Below, in pieces: positions 8,349 through 13,327 of a stretch of 13,327 bases of DNA. Within the stretch, counting starts at the first letter, position 1; each line of letters opens with the position of its first letter. The stretch is from Planctomycetota bacterium. GTDB taxonomy: Bacteria; Planctomycetota; Phycisphaerae; Sedimentisphaerales; Anaerobacaceae. The DNA lies in the NCBI GenBank assembly GCA_023135255.1, contig JAGLTN010000283.1:1-13327 (forward strand), written 5' to 3'. The translations under genes were made by a program, and so were the position numbers. The notes beneath the pieces were generated by a model. It did not search any database, was not told the origin of the DNA, and was given only the letters and a program-made list of their open reading frames with translations.

Positions 8349-9740
8349 ATGAAATGTTTCAAGGCTGTCATTTTGGTTCAATTATTTTTGGTGTCGGTAT
8401 TATTGGCTGGCGAAGGTGGATTGACAGATGAGGTGACTAAGCAGATACAGTCATCTTTTAAGATGGATGCAGAGACTAAGGCGATGTATAACGCATTGAC
8501 TAATAATGATATTAAAGAGTTGGCTTTGAATCGTAAGCTTTTGTGGCAGCATAATGAAAAGTTCAGCAAGGAGATCGACAAGGTTGGTTCAGTGACTAAT
8601 CAGAAGCGTTCGGGCAGGTGCTGGATATTTGCGAGTGTGAATACGCTCAGGCCTTTCGTTATTAAGAAAAATGACATGAAGGATTTTGAGTTTTCGCAGA
8701 ATTACCTGGCGTTCTGGGATAAGATGGAAAAGGCGAATACTTTTCTTGAGAGGATAATTGAATTTCGCGGGCGCGGGCTGATGGACAGGGAGTTGATGAT
8801 ATTTTTGAATATGCCGATACCGGACGGCGGGTACTGGGAGAATGCAAGGGATCTTATTAAAAAGTATGGTGTTGTGCCAAAGGATGTTATGCCGGAAACT
8901 CAGTCTTCGAGTAATAGCGGTTTGATGAATAAGACTATCAGCCATAAGCTTCGCGCTGATGCCGCCAGGCTTCGCAAGATGCATGAGAAAGGTAAGAAGG
9001 TGAAATATCTTCGCAAGGCCAAGGAAAAAATGCTGGCGGAGACTTACCGGATGCTGGTGCTTAATCTTGGTGAGCCTGTATCCGAGTTTCAATGGCGGTT
9101 CGCTGATCCTAACGATAAGCTTAGCGAGTTGAAGAGTTACACGCCTAAGAGTTTTTACGATGAATTTGTCGGTCTTGACCTGGATGAGTATGTCAATATT
9201 TTTAATGATACGCTGCATGAATACGGCGGACATTATACGATAAAGCTTTCGAGGAATGTTTATGACGGCCATGATATTACTTTCGCAAATGTGGAAATTG
9301 ATACGATAAAAAGAATAGCTATGGCGTCTATTGATGCTAATGTACCGGTGCTGTTTGCCGCTGATGTCGGGTACGACCAGGATGGTAAGTTTGGTATTAT
9401 GGCTGACGATCTTTTTGACTATGAATCGATTTATAAAGTCGATTTGACAATGAGCAAGGCTGACAGGGCGCAGTATCGTAATAGTATCAGGGGACATGGT
9501 ATGGTATTTATTGGCGTTGATGTTGTCGATGGCAGGCCGACAAAATGGAAAGTTGAAAACAGCTGGGGAGATGAGCGGGGCAGCAAGGGGTACTGGACGC
9601 TTTACGATGAATGGTTCGATATGCACATTTATAATATTATCGCGAAGAAGGAATTTGTGCCCGCGGAAGTTTTGAAGATATATGAAAAGCCCGTTGTGGA
9701 ACTGCCTGTGTGGGATCCGATGCTTGATATGTACAGGTAA
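8349..9740 (+). CDS. pepC: Exported aminopeptidase C / bleomycin hydrolase (peptidase family C1B)
   Basis: 463 residues. Family members are papain-fold cysteine peptidases, usually cytosolic hexamers that trim N-terminal residues from peptides. The active-site set is complete: Q85 (oxyanion) and C91 in NQKRSGRCWIFAS, H383 in GHGMVFIG, N404 in VENSWG. The C-terminal region contains the family's WDPM motif, followed by LDMYR; in characterised members the C-terminal tail reaches into the active site and makes the enzyme an exopeptidase. Length is typical. The unusual point is the N-terminus: a positively charged start, a hydrophobic core and a probable cleavage after LLA (residue 20), suggesting transport out of the cytoplasm. 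No lipobox is seen. The gene stands alone between a terminator and convergent genes. A role in peptide use alongside polysaccharide breakdown is inference. Confidence 0.93.
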   Translation: MKCFKAVILVQLFLVSVLLAGEGGLTDEVTKQIQSSFKMDAETKAMYNALTNNDIKELALNRKLLWQHNEKFSKEIDKVGSVTNQKRSGRCWIFASVNTLRPFVIKKNDMKDFEFSQNYLAFWDKMEKANTFLERIIEFRGRGLMDRELMIFLNMPIPDGGYWENARDLIKKYGVVPKDVMPETQSSSNSGLMNKTISHKLRADAARLRKMHEKGKKVKYLRKAKEKMLAETYRMLVLNLGEPVSEFQWRFADPNDKLSELKSYTPKSFYDEFVGLDLDEYVNIFNDTLHEYGGHYTIKLSRNVYDGHDITFANVEIDTIKRIAMASIDANVPVLFAADVGYDQDGKFGIMADDLFDYESIYKVDLTMSKADRAQYRNSIRGHGMVFIGVDVVDGRPTKWKVENSWGDERGSKGYWTLYDEWFDMHIYNIIAKKEFVPAEVLKIYEKPVVELPVWDPMLDMYR

Positions 9741-9791
9741 AATCAGACTGGCTGAAGAGGTTGTTTTAAAAGCAGGTGGGAATGTGCGGGC

Positions 9792-10022
9792 TTAAATAAC
9801 GATCATAAGGAACATCAAAAGTGCAGCAATGACGGCGGCGGAGAAAGTTATCTTTGACCATTTTTCGTATTTGGCAATAGCGGGATGCTGATCTTCTACT
9901 TCATAGTAGTAGTCATCCAGATCGCTGTCGTATTGCTTGCGCATGATCAGCTTTATATAAAGATGTGCCGATATCGCGAGTAAGAACAACGGCCCTGCGA
10001 TAATAGCGATAACAGCTTTCAT
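9792..10022 (-). CDS. Small protein with two membrane helices, unknown function
   Basis: 76 residues. Hydrophobic segments at about 3-26 and 54-76 flank a charged, tyrosine-rich middle (KQYDSDLDDYYYEVED). I do not recognise the family. The start ATG (10020-10022) has only a weak AAGGT 13 bp upstream. It lies 51 bp downstream of the GH16 lipoprotein gene on the same strand with no terminator between, so the two may be co-transcribed. It converges with pepC, leaving 51 bp between the stop codons. Composition and the clean two-helix layout argue for a real gene; function cannot be inferred. Confidence 0.65.
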   Translation of the reverse strand: MKAVIAIIAGPLFLLAISAHLYIKLIMRKQYDSDLDDYYYEVEDQHPAIAKYEKWSKITFSAAVIAALLMFLMIVI

Positions 10023-10073
10023 GTTTTTATTATCAACCTTTATATGAGCAATGGAACGACTCGTAATTTAAGT

Positions 10074-10880
10074 TTATTCTTTTCGCTGATATACTCTGAT
10101 ATAGTCAACGCACAGCGCATCCGGAAATGCTGAGTCTTCGTCTATCTTCCAGCCCCAGCCTTCGATGCCGCCATTAACTATCATGTACATCGGCACTGAC
10201 GGCACTTCTTTGCCCTCGAATATATAATACGCCTGCCCGTCAGCGTAGAAAGTAAGCTTACCCGGCTCCCAGTCCAAAGCATAGGTATGATATTCTTCAT
10301 TGATGCCGGGCACAAGGTACATCTGTGCGTGTATTTCGCGGTGCTTATCTGCGTAGTCGCCCCAGTGCATGTTCCAGCTCGTATATTCGCCCCATCTGCT
10401 AAGGTGTTCGAAGACGTCTATCTCACCTGAAGGAGGGGCAATGCCGCCTTTCGGGAATAGCCAGAACGCTGGAAACGCGCCGAGGAATTTGGGCATTTTG
10501 CATCTTATCTCGAACCAGCCGAAACATTGCACAAAGCTGTTTGCCGTCTGCATCAAAGCGGAGGCGTATTCCTTTTCAACGCCGATCGCGTTTTTACATT
10601 TTCGCTTCTCGTCCTTCATATAATTTATGCCGTCTCGAATCTCGCATTGATTAGCGTCATGAACATAAGCCATCGGCGCAGATTCCGGTGCGGTCCACCC
10701 CGGATAGCCCATTGCCCATTTCGTCTCATCGAGCTTATCGCCGTCAAATTCATCGGAAAAAGTCAGAACATACCCCGCCTTTTCGGGGGTAATTGTCTTA
10801 GCGGCCTTCAAATTTTCTTCACAACCCGTCAAAGCCAATACAGCCAACACAACCAAAAACGCAACAACAGCTCTTTTCAT
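10074..10880 (-). CDS. GH16 family beta-glycanase, lipoprotein
   Basis: 268 residues from the ATG at 10880. The frame opens 15 codons further upstream, but only the inner ATG begins a lipoprotein signal peptide (MKRAVVAFLVV...LTGC, lipid-carrying Cys20) and has an AAAGAG-type ribosome site. Almost all the rest is one GH16 domain (about 37-266), from VLTFSDEFDG to VDYIRVYQRKE. The motif EIDVFE gives nucleophile E153 and acid/base E158, again the beta-bulge type. Single-domain architecture contrasts with the large GH16 protein at the left end; both share the HW.DY..DH segment after the catalytic strand, so they may act on related substrates. A membrane-anchored, periplasm- or surface-facing glycanase is expected; substrate unknown. 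Confidence 0.92.
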   Translation of the reverse strand: MKRAVVAFLVVLAVLALTGCEENLKAAKTITPEKAGYVLTFSDEFDGDKLDETKWAMGYPGWTAPESAPMAYVHDANQCEIRDGINYMKDEKRKCKNAIGVEKEYASALMQTANSFVQCFGWFEIRCKMPKFLGAFPAFWLFPKGGIAPPSGEIDVFEHLSRWGEYTSWNMHWGDYADKHREIHAQMYLVPGINEEYHTYALDWEPGKLTFYADGQAYYIFEGKEVPSVPMYMIVNGGIEGWGWKIDEDSAFPDALCVDYIRVYQRKE

Positions 10881-10950
10881 AATTGCTCTTTCACATAAAC
10901 AAAAAATATCTTTTATAAAGCACATCTTCTTCTTCGCCTATTTTCGCAAA

Positions 10951-10979
10951 AGTATAACCGCTGCCACTTGCCTTAGCAA
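10951..10979 (-). promoter_or_regulatory. Candidate sigma70 promoter of the GH16 lipoprotein gene
   Basis: Reading leftward on the - strand, TTGCTA (10979-10974) is followed at 17 bp by TATACT (10956-10951), 4/6 and 5/6 matches to consensus. It would give a leader of about 60 nt before the ATG at 10880. Nothing else in 10881-11178 looks like a gene. Confidence 0.5.
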
Positions 10980-11056
10980 CCGCAAATATTTATCGGCTCA
11001 ATCGGCCCTCACACCCCAAAGCGAAGCTGAACGTTTATTGTTTGATGATTTTTAAA

Positions 11057-11121
11057 GAAAATATTTTTCAACCCCACCAACCCATATTCCGAACCCCGAC
11101 CGTAAGAGAGGGGTTAACCCC
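11057..11121. repeat. Short inverted repeats between the GH16 and DUF4238 genes
   Basis: GAAAA-TAT-TTTTC at 11057-11069, AACCCC (11092-11097) with GGGGTT (11110-11115), and the 12-bp palindrome GGGGTTAACCCC at 11110-11121. They lie within the ~300 bp gap downstream of the DUF4238 gene. The AACCCC/GGGGTT hairpin has no U-tract on either strand, so calling it a terminator would be weak. The rest of the gap shows no gene. Confidence 0.4.
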
Positions 11122-11178
11122 CAAGTTTTAATCTACTTCCACCTCAATTCATTAAACCACTTTCAGGTGCTATGTACT

Positions 11179-12168
11179 TCATTTTGAATCTCCTGTATTA
11201 TTCACATCAATATCCCATCTGGGTATTATGGCATCACCGAATCTGTAAGATTTTAACCTCCTGCGCATTCCTTTGGCTTGTTTTATATATTCCAATAATT
11301 CATGTGTTTTTTCGGAAGCATAGACAAATCTTTGTGCGTTAAAGCACATAGATTCGTTTATCGTATTCACCATCCCATCTTTTACCGGCATAAACTCAAA
11401 AGAACTGTAATCCGATTTGTAGTATGGCCTTGCTGCTATAAGCATCTTTTTTGTAATAGGACATAAAATAAGACTTTGAGGATGTTCAGGGCCAATGGCT
11501 TGATTTCCCTCAGAGTTAATATTTTGAAATATTAATGGCGTATCTGAAGTAACAAAATTTTCACTATTTTTGATGTAATAGACATCCCATTTTTTATTAC
11601 ACAATGACTGACTGATATTATTTGCTGAATCAAACATATATTGCAAGCTGACATGCGGTAGTATTTCAGCCTTAACTGCTGAAGTTATGTCATTGTTAAC
11701 TATATGCTTTTTCAAAATCGCTGGCGGTTCGGGAAGTCTTCCGGATACATATTCTTTCTGTAACATTATTTCTGCAGCGTGCTTATGAAATTCATGAATA
11801 CCATCTCGAAATGAAGGTCCCCTAGTCAACAAAAGACCTATATAAAATGCTAAACAACCTTTGTCATCCGAAGATAATTTATGAGATGTAGATAAATTTC
11901 TTATAATTTCAATTGCAGGTGTTTCGATTGTTTGAAACCCATCTTCTAATATTTGAGTTTTGCTACCATCTGATTTTAATTGTTCATAATAATAGTCAAA
12001 ACTGCATATTTGGTTTATGGAACGTTTACCAGTACATTTACTGTACTTCTTGTCATAACCCCAAATCAAGCTATCTTCTGAATCTATAGCAAAACCCAAT
12101 AGGAAACTACGTGGCACAAAATGTTGATTCTTTTTTTTACCTCTCATCTTTTCTTCATTTTTGTCCAT
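11179..12168 (-). CDS. DUF4238 domain protein
   Basis: 329 residues. The start at 12168 has GGGAG five bases upstream, whereas the longer ATG at 12207 has no ribosome site and falls in a repeated non-coding element. Family marks: N-terminal NQHFVPRSFLLGF (14-26), the central FVTSDTPLIF (205-214), and the late INESMCFNAQRFVYAS (270-285). No signal peptide or membrane helix is seen, so it is probably cytoplasmic. DUF4238 proteins are widespread and patchily distributed; I know of no settled biochemical role and assign none. The coding sequence is visibly more AT-rich than the left-hand genes, and with the flanking repeated elements this suggests an acquired gene (inference). Confidence 0.85.
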   Translation of the reverse strand: MDKNEEKMRGKKKNQHFVPRSFLLGFAIDSEDSLIWGYDKKYSKCTGKRSINQICSFDYYYEQLKSDGSKTQILEDGFQTIETPAIEIIRNLSTSHKLSSDDKGCLAFYIGLLLTRGPSFRDGIHEFHKHAAEIMLQKEYVSGRLPEPPAILKKHIVNNDITSAVKAEILPHVSLQYMFDSANNISQSLCNKKWDVYYIKNSENFVTSDTPLIFQNINSEGNQAIGPEHPQSLILCPITKKMLIAARPYYKSDYSSFEFMPVKDGMVNTINESMCFNAQRFVYASEKTHELLEYIKQAKGMRRRLKSYRFGDAIIPRWDIDVNNTGDSK

Positions 12169-12173
12169 ATGGT

Positions 12174-12178
12174 CTCCC
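12174..12178 (-). promoter_or_regulatory. Ribosome binding site deciding the DUF4238 start
   Basis: On the - strand GGGAG is followed by ACCAT and then ATG at 12168. No comparable site precedes the upstream in-frame ATG at 12207. Confidence 0.65.
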
Positions 12179-12195
12179 AAATGATATTCTCTGTC

Positions 12196-12255
12196 TTGTA
12201 GGAGCATCGGCTACCCACGCAGTTTTAAAATCCTGACGTCAATCCCGCAAAAACA
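12196..12255 (-). repeat. Diverged hairpin element, copy A (upstream of DUF4238 gene)
   Basis: Read on the - strand it begins TGTTTTTGCG, has a middle block TTTTAAAACTGCGTGGG, a short hairpin with loop CGAT (12201-12215) and ends CTACAA. It matches copy B (12825-12889) at 28 of the first 42 positions without gaps, concentrated in the two blocks. It ends 27 bp before the DUF4238 start codon. Confidence 0.6.
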
Positions 12256-12285
12256 GAAGACTTTCTTTTTTAAGGAAAGCCTTCT
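12249..12285 (-). terminator. Intrinsic terminator of the 150-residue lipoprotein gene
   Basis: On the - strand the 11-bp arms 12285-12275 and 12265-12255 pair with one mismatch around a 9-nt loop, followed by G and TTTTT (12253-12249). It lies 60 bp past the stop codon. The T-run is also the start of repeat element A, so the two overlap. Confidence 0.65.
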
Positions 12286-12344
12286 ATTCATAAAATCTAA
12301 ATGGCATTTCTTAAACACAAATTAAAAGAACTACTTGCTATGCC

Positions 12345-12797
12345 TTATTTATTGGGTACAGTACGGCCAAGACGACCAGACAATGTACCATAAACATCCC
12401 GGTTAAAGCTGGTGTCATATCCATCAATCCAAAGACCATAATAAACATTTTCAGCCCATTGTGCATCGGTTTTCAACTCCAGTTTATCACTGTGCTGCCC
12501 ATCTGGATATTTTACCGTTAATCTTCCACGATAACGATTATACCGCCCACCGCTAATGCCATATGTCCAAGCAGTACGAAGATACCCGCTATCTTTATCC
12601 ATTATTTCAATATCCCAATTTCTCGCTATGCTATCAACGGTTGTTTGCCAAGCTTTAGAATAATCTTCTTTGAGTTCATTACGAAGTTCTATTACTTTCC
12701 AACCGGGCGCACTTCTAACAAAAGTTTTCGGTACACATCCACATACTAAAAGCAACATCATTAAAAGCACAGAACCAACAATAATTTTTTTTCCCAT
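12345..12797 (-). CDS. Predicted lipoprotein of unknown function
   Basis: 150 residues. A signal peptide with lipobox LVCGC (Cys21) marks it as a lipoprotein. The start at 12797 follows an AAAGGG ribosome site about 7-8 bp upstream. The mature part has a segment AWQTTVDSIARNWDIEIMDKDSG (in effect 'domain of one helix then a strand', residues 49-71), followed by YLRTAW, a basic RYNRYRGR stretch and a C-terminal GYDTSFN...LGR. The helix-strand pattern AW....D......+I...D...GY+RT recalls BamC/NlpB-type or other small outer-membrane lipoproteins, but the match is only a pattern and I do not assign a family. It is on the same strand as the DUF4238 gene, separated from it by a terminator, so probably transcribed separately. 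Confidence 0.72.
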   Translation of the reverse strand: MGKKIIVGSVLLMMLLLVCGCVPKTFVRSAPGWKVIELRNELKEDYSKAWQTTVDSIARNWDIEIMDKDSGYLRTAWTYGISGGRYNRYRGRLTVKYPDGQHSDKLELKTDAQWAENVYYGLWIDGYDTSFNRDVYGTLSGRLGRTVPNK

Positions 12798-12824
12798 TTT
12801 TCATCCCTTTCAAAATTATTAGTT

Positions 12825-12889
12825 TTGTAGCATAGGCAACTTGTTCGCCTATGCAGTCTTAAATACAAAACAAAATTCTCGCAATAACA
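12825..12889 (-). repeat. Diverged hairpin element, copy B (upstream of lipoprotein gene)
   Basis: On the - strand: TGTTATTGCG, a middle block ATTTAAGACTGCATAGG, a perfect 8-bp hairpin (GCATAGGC/GCCTATGC, 12830-12854) and CTACAA. Conserved ends and a hairpin of different sequence from copy A. It ends 27 bp before the lipoprotein start codon, the same distance as copy A to its gene. Confidence 0.6.
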
Positions 12890-13327
12890 AATAAAGGTCT
12901 GTCTTCCTAAACTTCCCGACGGAGCCTCTTGCCTCTAAGATCGCCAACTTCCTCAAAAGATGCAAATCTGAGAAAGATTGTATTCCATAGCCAAAGTAAA
13001 GGCAACGCAAAATGACAACTTCCCCCGCATTATCTTCAAATAAAGCGGATTTGGCAATTTTGAGGTGGAAATTTCATTAAATTGACCAGATTTGCTGAAA
13101 TCGGTTTTCAAAAATTTGCCTTTTTTCCCCTTTTTTTCGGTTTTTTACCCTTTTTTGTGAAAAATAACAGGAAATAACGGTTTTTGAGCAAAAATAACAG
13201 GGTCTAAATGGGGGTTTTGTTGATTTTTGGGTTAAAAACGAGGATTATTTTTGGAATTTGGTGAAATCCGGGTGAGTTTTTGTGCTCGGCAGGGATTAAA
13301 GTGGGTTTTTGGGCGAATCGGCAGGAT
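12890..13327. other. Gene-free region to the window end
   Basis: No reading frame with coding character, ribosome site or recognisable protein is seen on either strand, and no tRNA or rRNA. It contains the phased T-tracts described separately, the 12-mer AAAAATAACAGG twice, 30 bp apart (13160-13171, 13190-13201), and from about 13200 a G- and T-rich, C-poor + strand with TTTTT runs roughly every 24-43 bp. Confidence 0.6.
13121..13156. other. Four T-tracts phased at exactly 10 bp (predicted curved DNA)
   Basis: T6, T7, T6 and T6 begin at 13121, 13131, 13141 and 13151, separated by CCCC, CGG and ACCC. A/T-tracts of this length in helical phase are known to bend DNA. Further tracts at 13160-13164, 13181-13185 and 13190-13194 remain near the same phase. 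It may be a nucleoid-protein or promoter-related bend, or just a 10-bp minisatellite. Confidence 0.6.

Noticed and set aside
8589..9626. 345-codon open frame on the - strand opposite pepC
   Set aside because: It lies wholly antisense to a gene with an intact peptidase family signature, and its composition (many His, Pro, Ile) is typical of a shadow frame.
10369..10898. Two + strand open frames opposite the GH16 lipoprotein gene
   Set aside because: They overlap a gene with a full GH16 signature on the other strand and have no ribosome sites or recognisable domains.
10881..10925. N-terminal extension of the GH16 lipoprotein
   Set aside because: The longer start would put 15 residues ahead of a clear lipoprotein signal peptide; no ribosome site supports it.
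12169..12207. Longer start of the DUF4238 protein
   Set aside because: That ATG lies within the repeated hairpin element and has no ribosome site, whereas 12168 has GGGAG at correct spacing.
12196..12889. Classical integron attC sites
   Set aside because: The repeats have a hairpin and conserved ends, but not the RYYYAAC and GTTRRRY core sites, and no integrase gene is in the window. Kept only as an unclassified element.
13200..13320. G-quadruplex
   Set aside because: There are several GGG runs, but the loops between them are far longer than in canonical quadruplexes.
1..13327. CRISPR array, tRNA, rRNA, transposase or phage genes
   Set aside because: No regularly spaced identical repeats, no cloverleaf or rRNA-like sequence and no transposase or phage motif found on either strand.

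Overview
The window looks like a piece of a free-living, carbohydrate-degrading member of the Planctomycetota, most likely class Phycisphaerae (Sedimentisphaerales-like). This placement is inference. It rests on secreted proteins built from LamG domains, fibronectin-III-like modules with the YYWRVD signature, and dockerin-like paired calcium loops of the form GDFDGDG..DL....W, combined with family 16 glycoside hydrolases and beta-helix proteins. No rRNA or other marker gene is present to confirm it.

Left part (1-8196, + strand): three long genes for exported modular proteins. The first enters the window already open and is missing its 5' end; it carries a GH16 beta-glycanase domain with an intact EIDIME active site. 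The second and third (3024-5456 and 5488-8196, 31 bp apart, probably one transcript) are paralogous right-handed beta-helix proteins with N-terminal LamG and dockerin-like modules. The three genes are mosaics of one another. The start of the window repeats part of the third gene at about 91% DNA identity over 469 bp (hand count). The inner LamG of gene 1 matches the LamG of gene 2. The beta-helix of gene 2 matches that of gene 3. A strong intrinsic terminator closes this block.

Middle (8273-10979): a well-formed sigma70-type promoter drives a bleomycin-hydrolase/aminopeptidase C homologue that has a signal peptide. Convergent to it, on the - strand, lie a compact GH16 lipoprotein (EIDVFE active site) and, 51 bp downstream of it, a 76-residue protein with two membrane helices.

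Right part (11179-13327, - strand): an AT-richer, accessory-looking stretch with a DUF4238 protein and a 150-residue lipoprotein of unknown function. Upstream of each lies a copy of a diverged 60-65 bp element with conserved ends and a variable hairpin. The last ~430 bp hold no gene I can support; they contain four T-tracts repeated exactly every 10 bp (predicted curved DNA) and a strongly C-poor strand.

Working model (inference): the GH16 enzymes and beta-helix proteins attack an external, probably algal or microbial, polysaccharide, the LamG, FN3 and dockerin-like modules provide binding and attachment, and the exported peptidase handles peptides. The least explained items are the duplicated beta-helix proteins, the module shuffling, and the repeated element in the right-hand region.
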